From Lachnospiraceae bacterium (GTDB lineage: Bacteria > Bacillota_A > Clostridia > Lachnospirales > Lachnospiraceae): a stretch of DNA of 17,294 bases. How positions within the stretch are numbered: the first letter of the stretch is position 1; every line of letters begins with the position of its first letter. A program made the translations under genes and the position numbers. The stretch is taken from assembly GCA_009774465.1 (NCBI GenBank), contig VSNT01000086.1:1-17294 (forward strand), written 5' to 3'. Of this stretch, positions 1-8,124 are shown one piece after another. A model generated the notes under the pieces. The model saw only the letters and a list, made by a program, of their open reading frames with translations, searched no databases and was not told the origin of the DNA.

Positions 1-162
1 GCCCCCGTCCTGACCGTTTCCATTACCTGAACTTCCGTCTCCCCCTTGTCCGTTTCCGTCACCCGAATTTCCATTTTGGTCTCCCTGTCCATTTCCGGCG
101 CCTGAATTTCCGTTTCCATCCTGACCTCCCTGTCCACTTCCGTCACCGGAATTTCCATTTCC
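1..162 (-). repeat. Degenerate 12-15-codon repeats coding a Gly/Asn/Gln/Asp-rich tail
   Basis: The NSG motif (or SSG) recurs at residues 301, 316, 329 and 341 of the reading frame, each followed by G-x-GQG or a close variant. The DNA repeats too (GGAAATTC-GG, GGACAGGG), so the tail probably grew by slippage or unequal recombination. The end of the array lies outside the window. Confidence 0.8.
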
Positions 163-1053
163 GTTCTGGCCATTCCCGTCTTCGTTATTTCCCTCACTGT
201 TGCTGCCCTGCCCCTGTTTTGCACTGCTTTCCCGGGAGTGTTTCATCTGCTCTTCCATTGCCTTAAGGGCATCTGCTGTGGCAAGGGAAAGGCTTGCACC
301 GTCCTGTATCTCCTGCATAATTTCGGATAGCTGACCGCTCATATCTTCATATTTATAATCCAGTTTCTGTGAGGCAGCTTCCAGCATTTCCTGTGAAACT
401 GCCTGCTGATATTCTGAAAGGGAAGCCTCCAGACTCTTCTCCATTTCATTAAGCACTTCCTGCTGTTTTATGGTCAGTTCTTCCTGCTTTAGCTGCTCCA
501 GGGCTTCCAGCATCTCCTCTATTTCTTCCTCTTTTTCCTTTACTTCCTCTCTCAGACTGTAAAGCTCTCCGGCCTTATCTTTTGCCGGGGAAGGAACCAG
601 GGAAAGTCCAATTAAAAGCACAAACAAAGAAAAACACAGGATGACCTTTTTCCAGGATGGCCAAATAGAAATCCGAATCCTGTCCTTATGCGCCTTGAGC
701 GCCTTCATGGCATCTTCCCGCTGAAGCTCAACCAGTGTTCCTTCTCTTTCCAGATTCTCATAAGCTGTGACAATCCTCTCCTCAAAACCAAACCTGTCCA
801 TCTTAAGAGCCGCCTGCTTCATGGTTGTCCGCCTTACCATCATCACCACGAAAGCCGAAACTTCCCCAAGCAGCAGCGCTAATCCACTATAAATATTGAC
901 ATAGTAAAGAGGCACCAGAAATGCTGCTGCCTGAAAAAGAATCCCCACCCCGGCGCCGATACTTAGCGCAGTTACTGATTTTTCTAAAAATCCCGCTATA
1001 TTCATCCTGCGCCGGCAGTTTCCTATTGTTTTAAGAAATTCCTTATTTTCCAT
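1..1053 (-). CDS. Coiled-coil membrane protein with Gly/Asn/Gln-rich tail (partial, C-terminus beyond window)
   Basis: Reading the minus strand from ATG at 1053 gives 351 codons with no stop up to base 1, so the C-terminus is missing. Two hydrophobic hairpin segments lie at about residues 27-73 and a third membrane span at about 137-154. A Glu/Lys/Gln-rich region (about 160-275) is predicted coiled coil, and from about residue 278 the protein becomes low complexity with NSG-G-GQG units. The start is preceded by GGGGATAG. It is the last visible gene of the operon with the ABC permease and ATPase, so it probably works at the membrane with that transporter. I do not recognise a named family with certainty; similar proteins sit in ABC/MoxR/transglutaminase-type envelope operons. 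Reading frame high confidence, role unknown. Confidence 0.85.
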   Translation of the reverse strand, partial: MENKEFLKTIGNCRRRMNIAGFLEKSVTALSIGAGVGILFQAAAFLVPLYYVNIYSGLALLLGEVSAFVVMMVRRTTMKQAALKMDRFGFEERIVTAYENLEREGTLVELQREDAMKALKAHKDRIRISIWPSWKKVILCFSLFVLLIGLSLVPSPAKDKAGELYSLREEVKEKEEEIEEMLEALEQLKQEELTIKQQEVLNEMEKSLEASLSEYQQAVSQEMLEAASQKLDYKYEDMSGQLSEIMQEIQDGASLSLATADALKAMEEQMKHSRESSAKQGQGSNSEGNNEDGNGQNGNGNSGDGSGQGGQDGNGNSGAGNGQGDQNGNSGDGNGQGGDGSSGNGNGQDGG

Positions 1054-1054
1054 T

Positions 1055-1251
1055 CTATCCCCATTCCGGAGCGTTTACGCGACGGGGCGACGCAAATCTC
1101 AAATTTGCGTCTGCCATCAGGGCTTATTTGTGACGCTCCGGCACAAATAGCCGTGTGAAAAATCAGCACATCAGTGTGATTTTTCACACTATCCCCTTGC
1201 ATATCGCAGGCATTGCCTGCGATACTGTCCCCTATTCCGGAGCATTTACGC
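1055..1251. repeat. Intergenic multi-hairpin element bounded by direct repeats
   Basis: The 205-base gap between the permease stop and the next start is filled by structure. Near-identical direct repeats containing ATTCCGGAGC and TTTACGC lie at 1055-1080 and 1225-1251. Between them are perfect or near-perfect hairpins: a 9-bp stem 1089-1097/1103-1111, an 11-bp stem with one bulge 1121-1132/1142-1152, a 13-bp stem 1153-1165/1177-1189 and a 10-bp stem 1202-1211/1215-1224. CCGGAGCGT at 1066-1074 is also the exact complement of the loop at 1133-1141. It looks like a dispersed non-coding repeat within an operon; a role in mRNA stability or expression control is inference. Confidence 0.75.
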
Positions 1252-1258
1252 TGCTATT

Positions 1259-2158
1259 TTACTTTTTACGCTTTTTCCCTGAGGAGGAATGCATGGGGTT
1301 CACCTTCCATGCAGCCGCAAGCATAAATAAAACGGATAAAACCAAAATACATGCGGCGGACAAAAACAGCCATGCCTTGCCCTGTGATAAATTGTAGGTA
1401 ATAAACCCTACCTCACTCTTGGAAAAATTGGAACCGCTTACTCCAAATAAAGACTCTCCCGTCATAAGCTGCATAAAAAACTCTTCAAAAAAGACAAATG
1501 GATTAATCAGCAGAATCAACATGCTTTCCCCCATCCTCTCACCATCAGTTAAAAGAGCCCTCAATATAACAGGCAGAAAAGTCAATATATAAATAAAGAA
1601 ATAAAATACATAGGACAAAACAACTGCTGTGATTGACCGGCGGCAAAGTGAGGAGCAGAGAATCCCAATGCTGCCTGAAAGCAACGACAAAAGGATAATG
1701 GTAAGTACAAAATAAAACAGATAACTCCAGCTAAGACCTCCTGCCACAAACGCCAGAGCCATGATCGGCATTCCGGCTGCCACAAAAAACAAAATCCGCA
1801 GCACTGCCGTGGCCACCTTTCCCAGCACAATAGAAAAAGGCGACATACAGGTAGTTAACATGATATCAAAGGTCTGCCGCTCCTTTTCACCTGAAATGGA
1901 AGAGGCGGTAATCACCGGTACAATCAGGGCCACGATACAGACCTGTGCAACCGAAAGAACCGGAAACAGATAAATCAGGTACCCATAAACATTACCGGTG
2001 GTATATATGCTTCTGCTTTCCTGCTGTATCACTGCCAGCGCTAATAAAAAAGCCATTGTCAGTACTGCCTCATAGGCAAACACCCCCCAGCTTATACGCA
2101 TACTGCGGGCTGATACCTGCAAATCTTTTTTTACAATAGGATTCCATCGCATTTTCAC
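1259..2158 (-). CDS. ABC-2 type transporter permease
   Basis: A 299-residue integral membrane protein with about six hydrophobic segments, a cytoplasmic N-terminus (NPIVKKDLQ) and the SSISGEKERQTFDIMLTT stretch typical of ABC-2 permeases after the second membrane span. The start is GTG at 2158: GGAGGT lies 8 bases upstream, while Met3 would have a poor 14-base spacing. The GTG overlaps the TGA of the ATPase gene by four bases, so the two are translationally coupled. It forms the membrane channel for the adjacent ATPase; the substrate cannot be told from sequence. The C-terminus ends in a basic Lys/Arg tail. Confidence 0.9.
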   Translation of the reverse strand: MKMRWNPIVKKDLQVSARSMRISWGVFAYEAVLTMAFLLALAVIQQESRSIYTTGNVYGYLIYLFPVLSVAQVCIVALIVPVITASSISGEKERQTFDIMLTTCMSPFSIVLGKVATAVLRILFFVAAGMPIMALAFVAGGLSWSYLFYFVLTIILLSLLSGSIGILCSSLCRRSITAVVLSYVFYFFIYILTFLPVILRALLTDGERMGESMLILLINPFVFFEEFFMQLMTGESLFGVSGSNFSKSEVGFITYNLSQGKAWLFLSAACILVLSVLFMLAAAWKVNPMHSSSGKKRKK

Positions 2159-3081
2159 TGTGCGCCACCTCCTGTCAACTGCATGAACAGCGTTTCCAAA
2201 CTGCCTTCCTCTTTATAAAATCCGGTAAGAATCACCTGATTTTGAATCATAAGTCCGATAAAAGCATTGACTGCCTGATCCGTGCAATTACTTAAAATAA
2301 GAATCTCATTTTCCCTGACAGATTCAATTTTCACACCTGTCTGCTCTTTTAAAATCCGCAGGGCTGTCTCCATACCGGAGGCAATCTGTATCCGTATCCG
2401 GTTTCCCCCTGCAATCTGCTGCATCACGTCTTCAATCCTGCCGGCTGTAAGGAGACGTCCCTGATGCATGATTCCGATACTGTTGCACATCTCCGAAAGC
2501 TCTGATAAAATATGGGAACTGATCACGATGGTTTTTCCCATAGAATGAAGATTTTTCAGTAATTCCTTCATTTCCACCCTGGCTCTGGGATCCAGACCGG
2601 AACTGGGTTCATCTAAAATCAGCAGACTGGGATTATGCAGCAGCGCTCTTGCTACGCACAGGCGCTGTTTCATTCCTCTGGAAAGCGTGTCTACATAAAC
2701 TTCCTTCTTGTCCGAAAGATTGACGAGCTCCAGCAGATCGTCTGTCAGTTTGGCAATGTCCCGGGAATACATTCCATACATGGAGCCATACAAATCCATA
2801 TATTCCCGTACTTTCAAATTGTCGTACACTCCAAAAAAATCAGGTACATAGCCGATCAGGCGTTTCATCTCTTTACTTCCCACAGCGGCCGCGGTATTTC
2901 CAATCCGTATGGAACCGCCGCTTGCCCGAAGGAGTCCGCAGACAATTCGTATTGTAGTGGTCTTCCCTGCACCATTGGGCCCCACAAAGCCAAACAAATC
3001 TCCTTCCGGAATGTGCAGCGATAAATGATTTACCGCAGTAAAAGAACCATAATTTTTTACCAAATCATTAATATACAGCAT
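2155..3081 (-). CDS. ABC transporter ATP-binding protein
   Basis: A 308-residue ATPase subunit that powers the ABC-2 permease encoded next. Visible motifs are Walker A GPNGAGKT (residues 34-41), signature LSRGMKQR (133-140), Walker B LLILDEP (153-159), D-loop SGLD and switch histidine SSH (190). The C-terminal 90 residues form an accessory region like that of DrrA/GldA-type ATPases. An in-frame GTG start exists 30 bases upstream at 3111, but ATG 3081 is preferred because AGGGGG lies right before it and follows the TAG of the upstream gene with an 8-base gap. All catalytic motifs are intact. Confidence 0.93.
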   Translation of the reverse strand: MLYINDLVKNYGSFTAVNHLSLHIPEGDLFGFVGPNGAGKTTTIRIVCGLLRASGGSIRIGNTAAAVGSKEMKRLIGYVPDFFGVYDNLKVREYMDLYGSMYGMYSRDIAKLTDDLLELVNLSDKKEVYVDTLSRGMKQRLCVARALLHNPSLLILDEPSSGLDPRARVEMKELLKNLHSMGKTIVISSHILSELSEMCNSIGIMHQGRLLTAGRIEDVMQQIAGGNRIRIQIASGMETALRILKEQTGVKIESVRENEILILSNCTDQAVNAFIGLMIQNQVILTGFYKEEGSLETLFMQLTGGGAQ

Positions 3082-3089
3082 ACTTCCCC

Positions 3090-5102
3090 CTATTGAACCG
3101 CATAGAGACATCCATAAGATACCTCATTGCAATTATCGTCCACCGCTTTATCCCAATCCTCACACACTCCAATGACCGCTGTCATATCCGGATCCTCCAA
3201 AGTATAAAGGTAGGAAATTCCTATCCCCAGGGCTGTCAAAACATCCACATCCTTTTTCTTATCCCTGCGCTGGATATCACTAATAAAATTGTAAAAATAA
3301 CTTTCCGCTCCATTATAATATCCGGTATTGTCATCAAATACTTTTTCCGCTCTTTTCAGATTAATATCTGCTCCTGCCGGAAGATCTTTGTATACAAACA
3401 AATTACCATTTACAATCAGTGCAAAGTATTTAAAATCCCGCATTGTCCCATTGGTAACCGTTCCTTTGATGTCATATTGCCCATCTGCCTGCAAATCACA
3501 GGAGATGATTCCTTCTTCCGGTTCCCTGGAAATACCTGCCAGAAAATAACAATCCTCAAATCCAGTGGATGGATCAACGCCAAAGAAAAGCCTGTCTCCT
3601 TCCTTTTTAATATGATGGTAATAGGTTTCCTCATCATTGCTTCTATAATAGTTCTCTTCCAAAGGGCCTGCATATTCATATCCTTCCGCCAGACGCAAAT
3701 CCCATTCTTTATGGCCTGCATCATAGCAGCGCAGATATGTCTGAACATTTCCCTTTCCGGAAAGCTCCTCTACTGTGGTAGAAAAAACATTGGTACCTTT
3801 CACTTCGAATCCTCTTCCGGCCACATACACTAAAAGGACACCTACAAGTGTTGCCGCAGGCACTGCAATCCAGTAAAGATCCCGTTTTTTTGCAAAACGC
3901 AGGATCAGGTAAAGCACAGGGCCCACAAAGATTACATACAGAATCACAATAATTTTCAATCCTCCAAACTGCAGCCTGTTGCTTCCATTCCCCAAAAGCC
4001 GGCAAAATCTATTAAACGTATATCTTGCATCACTATAATTATTGCTGTATCTGCCGGAACCATAGTGGGAAGCCGAATAATCGCTTACCTGCCACAAAAT
4101 ATTTTCTATAAACTCCTCCTGAGAATATCCCACATAATAAGACGCATCCATATCCCCCAGTTCATAAAGTGAATAAGGTAAAACTCCCACAGCACCATCC
4201 CCCCAGGGACATGCCAATGCCAAAACTCCATAGGTTTCTTCATACTTATTGTTCTTATCCACCAGTTCTGCCATAGGAAGCTGTGAAATGTCCACATAGG
4301 TATAACCATAAGAATCGTATTTATCTTCCTCCTGGTCATAAATTTTAGAATATTGTATATCCAGATCAGGCAGACCGCTTAGTACGTCCCTGGCATCGCT
4401 TCCTGTACCAATAATCAGCACCCCTCCGTTATCCAGCCACTGCTCCATCCTTTCTATTGTCTGGGCAGATAAAACACTGGTATTATAGTTGTCAATTACC
4501 AGAAAACTTAAAGCATCCAATGTACTGGTCAGATTGTCCTGATTAAGCTCTACCAGCTTAACAGGATAGTTATTGCCCTTATAATAAAGTTCATTTCCTC
4601 CCATATCCAAATAGGTAAGGGAGGAATATTCATCACTTAATATCCCCATAGAAAGCGCTTTCGCCTGCGCCTGTAAAAGCCGGTTAAATTCCTTCTGCGC
4701 AGTTATTTCCCCATTTTTATCCAAAAGAGTAATCTTCACCATTCCATCCGTGCGTTTCATACTGTCTTTTGGAACCTTCACTACAAATTGTTTCGTACTG
4801 CCCGAAGGAAGGGATAAAAGCGTATCATAAGCACAGGTGCTTGCTGAGCCATAGCTTCCACTGTAATAATTTTCGGCAATGGTCAGCCGAACCGTTCCTT
4901 CCCAGTCCTGCCCCTGATTTTCCACTGTCAATTGAACCTCATAGGCAGACTTATCCGAGGGCAGCATCTCCGCATCAATGATACATGCCCCTTCTCCGGC
5001 CCTGACTGTTACACTTACGCTTCCCAGGCACAAAATACAAAACAGGATTCCTAAAATTAAGGCTTTAAATACCTTTCTGTTTCTTTTATTCCTATTCCCC
5101 AT
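3090..5102 (-). CDS. Secreted/membrane-anchored protein with class I amidotransferase-like (GldG/DUF4350-like) domain
   Basis: A 670-residue protein and the first gene of the ABC operon. A basic N-terminus and hydrophobic core (residues 13-34) ending in VRA form a signal peptide or anchor. Residues 40-135 look like a beta-sandwich. About residues 145-340 carry a Rossmann-like segment (LSFLVIDNYNTSVLS, then QWLDNGGVLIIGTGSD) that resembles the GATase-like fold of GldG and DUF4350 proteins; I see no catalytic Cys-His-Glu triad. Two membrane spans follow at about 382-402 and 408-428, then a soluble C-terminal domain. The start has AAGGAAAC upstream. By analogy with GldA/F/G systems it is probably an extracytoplasmic partner of the transporter; that role is inference. 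Confidence 0.85.
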   Translation of the reverse strand: MGNRNKRNRKVFKALILGILFCILCLGSVSVTVRAGEGACIIDAEMLPSDKSAYEVQLTVENQGQDWEGTVRLTIAENYYSGSYGSASTCAYDTLLSLPSGSTKQFVVKVPKDSMKRTDGMVKITLLDKNGEITAQKEFNRLLQAQAKALSMGILSDEYSSLTYLDMGGNELYYKGNNYPVKLVELNQDNLTSTLDALSFLVIDNYNTSVLSAQTIERMEQWLDNGGVLIIGTGSDARDVLSGLPDLDIQYSKIYDQEEDKYDSYGYTYVDISQLPMAELVDKNNKYEETYGVLALACPWGDGAVGVLPYSLYELGDMDASYYVGYSQEEFIENILWQVSDYSASHYGSGRYSNNYSDARYTFNRFCRLLGNGSNRLQFGGLKIIVILYVIFVGPVLYLILRFAKKRDLYWIAVPAATLVGVLLVYVAGRGFEVKGTNVFSTTVEELSGKGNVQTYLRCYDAGHKEWDLRLAEGYEYAGPLEENYYRSNDEETYYHHIKKEGDRLFFGVDPSTGFEDCYFLAGISREPEEGIISCDLQADGQYDIKGTVTNGTMRDFKYFALIVNGNLFVYKDLPAGADINLKRAEKVFDDNTGYYNGAESYFYNFISDIQRRDKKKDVDVLTALGIGISYLYTLEDPDMTAVIGVCEDWDKAVDDNCNEVSYGCLYAVQ

Positions 5103-5249
5103 GTCCGTTTCCTTCCCGCTTTTTTGGTGGTAATGCTTTCATTTTATCATTATCTCACACTTTTGGTCCATGTCTCATAATTTTTTCTTAAAAGTTACAT
5201 CCTAACCTTTTTATTTCAAATGGAAAAACATTTTTACAACCTTCTATAA

Positions 5250-6092
5250 CTACTTTATTCCTATTCCCTTCAGGACTTCTGTTGTTGTTTTATTTGTGTT
5301 CATAAATTCCAAATCACATTTATCATATTGTATAATCTGGTTTCGTTCCAGCTTTATCAATTCATAATTTTTTCTAATTCTGTCTGTATTTTCTGTTATA
5401 GACTTTTTTATAGATGGCCTATTTATGCTCTCGGCATTCTTAATGATATTTTCCAGTGTTCCAAATGTCCTTAAGAGCGACGCTGCTGTTTTTATGCCAA
5501 TTTTTTCTGCTCCTTTTATATTGTCCGCAGTATCGCCCACCAAAGACTTAAAGTATGCATACTGATTAGGGTAAATGCCATATTTGTCAATCATATATTG
5601 AGAGGAACATATCATTGTCTTTTCACCCCGATACCTTAATATTGAAATACGTTCACTAATCAGCTGAAAAAAATCGCTGTCAAAAGAACTTATAACAATA
5701 TCGGTGTCATCGCAAAAAGACAATGCATAGCTTGTTATCAAATCATCAGCTTCACAATTGGTCGCTTCTATATGATTTATGCCCAAATAATCCAGGGCTT
5801 TATAAACATCCGGTAATTGTGAAAATGGATTTTCTGCTTCATTGACCATACTATAATCAATTCTATTTGCTTTATAATCCGCATCTATTTCACAACGTCT
5901 ATTTTCATGTTCTCCATCGAATACTGCAAGAATATGCGTAGGCTCAACCTTTCGTATGATCTTTAACAATGCTCCTACAAATCCAAGTGTTCCCTGTATG
6001 GCCTTTCCCTGACTATTAACAATTCTGGCCGGCATACCAAAAAACATTTGAAAAAGTAAATTGCTTCCATCAATTATCAGTAACTTATCCAT
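5250..6092 (-). CDS. Stand-alone 5'-3' exonuclease (FEN/PolA N-terminal-domain family)
   Basis: A 280-residue flap-endonuclease-like nuclease resembling the 5' nuclease domain of DNA polymerase I and the free-standing YpcP/Xni proteins. Metal-binding acidic residues are all present: D8 in IIDGSN, D59 in VFDGE, E114/D116/D117 in CEADDLI, D138/D140 in SFDSDF and D187/D190 in VGDTADNIKG, which also begins the helix-hairpin-helix. The DYKANR segment (72-77) is also present. A GTG at 6104 is in frame, but AAAGGTGAG places the start at ATG 6092. It is not next to a polymerase gene; it may act in flap or RNA-primer removal, or be mobile-element cargo. Codon use is clearly more AT-rich than in the upstream ABC operon. 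Confidence 0.9.
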   Translation of the reverse strand: MDKLLIIDGSNLLFQMFFGMPARIVNSQGKAIQGTLGFVGALLKIIRKVEPTHILAVFDGEHENRRCEIDADYKANRIDYSMVNEAENPFSQLPDVYKALDYLGINHIEATNCEADDLITSYALSFCDDTDIVISSFDSDFFQLISERISILRYRGEKTMICSSQYMIDKYGIYPNQYAYFKSLVGDTADNIKGAEKIGIKTAASLLRTFGTLENIIKNAESINRPSIKKSITENTDRIRKNYELIKLERNQIIQYDKCDLEFMNTNKTTTEVLKGIGIK

Positions 6093-6189
6093 ATATTTTC
6101 TCACCTTTTCAGGTCATTTTATTTTTCATAAGGGAATTAAAGGTATGGCAGGAATTCCAGAAAAAGTTCTGAAAAACTGTGACTTTGTA

Positions 6190-6480
6190 TCAAATGTTGT
6201 TTCGGCTCCCAAATCCCATAACGAACATCAATCCACTAAGCTTTATCACAAGACTTTGCTCCGACTGTTGTTCTTTGGCTTTTAATCGTTTTTCCAACAG
6301 CTTCGGATTTTTAATCATCAATACAATTCCGGCAAAAAGCATCGGAATAAACAATATTCCCATAAATAACCATGCATTCCAATAATCAAGTATCCCCGCA
6401 AGTAAAAATATTAGTATTCCTATAACAACTACACCAAGAGCAAATTTCAATATCGCTTGATAAAACAACTCTTTTGTCAT
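6190..6480 (-). pseudogene. Truncated isoprenylcysteine carboxyl methyltransferase-like protein (N-terminal fragment)
   Basis: About 96 residues from ATG 6480 (GGAGAG 7 bases upstream; an in-frame GTG at 6495 is less likely). The sequence matches the first half of bacterial ICMT-family membrane proteins: MTKELFYQAILKF, the LDYWNAWLFMGILF span, then MIKNPKLLEKRLKAKE. Intact members are about twice as long and carry the catalytic RHPxY...E region in the C-terminal half, which is absent. The reading frame runs into unrelated codons (GSRNNI) and stops at 6190, so a deletion removed the catalytic half. It probably makes an inactive two-span membrane peptide. Confidence 0.75.
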
Positions 6481-6513
6481 ATAAAATCTCTCCACAGCTC
6501 CTAAAATAACGAA

Positions 6514-7011
6514 CTAAAACAATACTTCGATAAGTCCCCCTACTGCCAACGCAGCCACAAGACCTATAGCCATACCGAAAAAACCATCAATAATACTTTT
6601 TCGATTATTTGCCCTATACTCTTTATCCATATGCTCCGTTCCTGGCAATCTGCATTTTTTCCAATTTGCCAGAATCCAAATATCAAGTACAAACACATCA
6701 AACCAGTTTACAACAAACCAAATAATATAGCAGTTTACAAATCCGTATATAAAATTCCTTGCTCCGGTAATATAAACCATAAACAGTAAAACAGCAACAA
6801 ACAAAAAGCACGCAATAATTTTCTTCACAATAAGCCCTAATAAACCTTCTTTTTTATCAGTCACTTTGTATTCTGGGTGCAGACTAAGAAATTTTTCCTG
6901 CACAGCAGGCGCATATTCTGGTAACCAGAAAACCTTATTTGCCAATACTGATCCAACAATCCCAATACCAAATATTACACACGCAATAATACATTCTATG
7001 AACAATATCAT
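6514..7011 (-). CDS. Four-span integral membrane protein of unknown function
   Basis: 165 residues with hydrophobic segments at about 3-25, 63-83, 88-112 and 143-163, and short charged loops (HPEYKVTDKKEG; KKCRLPGTEHMDKEYRANNRKS). GTGGAG lies 8 bases before ATG 7011. It is 18-33 bases upstream of the truncated ICMT-like gene and on the same strand, so the two form an operon; similar small membrane proteins often neighbour ICMT-like genes in Firmicutes. No catalytic motif is visible and I do not recognise a named family. Confidence 0.75.
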   Translation of the reverse strand: MILFIECIIACVIFGIGIVGSVLANKVFWLPEYAPAVQEKFLSLHPEYKVTDKKEGLLGLIVKKIIACFLFVAVLLFMVYITGARNFIYGFVNCYIIWFVVNWFDVFVLDIWILANWKKCRLPGTEHMDKEYRANNRKSIIDGFFGMAIGLVAALAVGGLIEVLF

Positions 7012-7187
7012 TTTAAAAACTCCACTCTTTTCTCTTTCGCACTATTTCTCTGATCATACCACTTTTCAGTTGCATTTACTATCATAAAGCCCCTTGCTGC
7101 TGGCATAAAACCTCTCCACATATGTATCCTAATATGATAGAATTGAATTGAGCACTAACGAAACTCACAAAATTCGGAGATATTTGC

Positions 7188-7241
7188 ATGACTATCGGGA
7201 AAAGATTAAACACTTTCGGAATTTACGCGGCATATCTGTAA
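7188..7241 (+). CDS. Possible 17-residue upstream peptide
   Basis: ATG at 7188 is preceded by GGAGAT with 7-base spacing and codes MTIGKRLNTFGIYAAYL before TAA at 7239. It lies 33 bases before the HNH gene. Its first residues resemble the start of a Cro/CI-type HTH protein, so it may be the remnant of a deleted regulator or an uORF. Weak evidence, short length. Confidence 0.3.
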   Translation: MTIGKRLNTFGIYAAYL

Positions 7242-7274
7242 AAATTTGTCCTGACAAATAATGAGGAATTACCT

Positions 7275-7838
7275 ATGAAGAAGATATTTAAAATGCCCAA
7301 ACCTGTTAAAATTATAGGGCGAACTTCAAGTATTACAAACGCCTTTGTAAACGGAATTATACCTGTAATTAAGCCTACAGATGAAGAAATTGAAGATGTG
7401 TTGCAAACATTGGGAATGGACAAAAATCATATTACTTGCGCGTATTGTGGTGATCCATCTACTGAATGGGATCATTTTCGTCCTTTGGTAAAAAGCAAAA
7501 AGCCTACTGGTTATATCTCTGAAATCCACAATCTGGTTCCTTCTTGTGGAAAGTGTAATCAAAGCAAAGGCAATGAGCACTGGAAAACATGGATGCTGGG
7601 TAATGCTTCTCTTTCTCCACATTCAAAACAAATCCCAGATATAGAAAAGCGAATTGCCAAATTAGAAGAATTTGAACAACTCTATACACCTGTCAAACTA
7701 GATTTCGAAAAAATTGTCGGTGCAGAAATGTGGAAACAACATTGGGAAAACTGCCGCAAAATACATGACTTAATGCAAGAAAGTCAAAAACATTCAGATA
7801 AAATTAAGGAACTTATAAACGACTCCTTTAAAAAATAA
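7275..7838 (+). CDS. HNH endonuclease
   Basis: 187-residue HNH nuclease. The core is visible as CAYCGD (zinc Cys55/58), WDHFRPL (Asp66-His67, the catalytic histidine position), HNLVPSCGKCNQSKGN (Asn86, zinc Cys91/94, Asn95). The N-terminal 50 residues precede the fold and the C-terminal 75 are charged and helical. AGGA lies 8-9 bases before ATG 7275. Proteins of this shape are often the nuclease of small type II restriction systems, but no DNA methyltransferase is adjacent: the only methyltransferase in the window (13733-14503) is of the small-molecule type. It is therefore a solitary nuclease, perhaps defensive or mobile. The fold is clear; the target is unknown. Confidence 0.88.
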   Translation: MKKIFKMPKPVKIIGRTSSITNAFVNGIIPVIKPTDEEIEDVLQTLGMDKNHITCAYCGDPSTEWDHFRPLVKSKKPTGYISEIHNLVPSCGKCNQSKGNEHWKTWMLGNASLSPHSKQIPDIEKRIAKLEEFEQLYTPVKLDFEKIVGAEMWKQHWENCRKIHDLMQESQKHSDKIKELINDSFKK

Positions 7839-7840
7839 CG

Positions 7841-7943
7841 CCATTTTAGATCCAACAGGCAAGCAATCCCGAGAACGCCCATTTTTACATCAATTACATC
7901 ATTTATTATGGATTGCTGATTTTCTGTTGCCAAAATGTTGCCA
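7841..7943. repeat. Long direct repeat, copy A (partner at 14545-14748)
   Basis: Two blocks, 7841-7880 and 7881-7943, match 14545-14587 and 14686-14748. The second block differs at only three of 63 positions and ends in the same TTGCCAAAATGTTGCCA. Copy A lacks about 98 bases that copy B has, with CGCC at both edges of the missing piece. It begins right after the HNH stop codon. Probably a relic of a mobile-element end. Confidence 0.85.
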
Positions 7944-8011
7944 CGCATTTATTGTAACAAATCTCTGAAAATTAGCAACCACCTTTTGAAATCTTTACTC
8001 GGCAAATCCCA

Positions 8012-8056
8012 ATTTTCTCCTTATCCACCCTTATTACATGGTGCTAGCACCATGTA
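8012..8056. repeat. 22-bp perfect palindrome with upstream ATTTTCTCCTT motif, copy 1
   Basis: Bases 8035-8056 consist of TACATGGTGCT followed by its exact reverse complement. ATTTTCTCCTT lies 12 bases upstream. The same arrangement with the same 12-base spacing recurs at 16459-16503. It could be a recombinase or regulator binding site, or the tip of a small mobile repeat. Confidence 0.75.
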
Positions 8057-8124
8057 TAAAACATCATTAAGGAACAAATTATATCTGCTCTCCACAACCC
8101 TTAATCTAACCGACAAACTACAAC

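Noticed and set aside
1155..1397. 80-codon plus-strand frame across the hairpin cluster
   Set aside because: It reads through palindromic repeats and the end of the permease on the other strand; no ribosome site.
3093..3833. 246-codon plus-strand reading frame
   Set aside because: It is antisense to the well-supported 670-residue operon protein, has no ribosome site and no recognisable domain.
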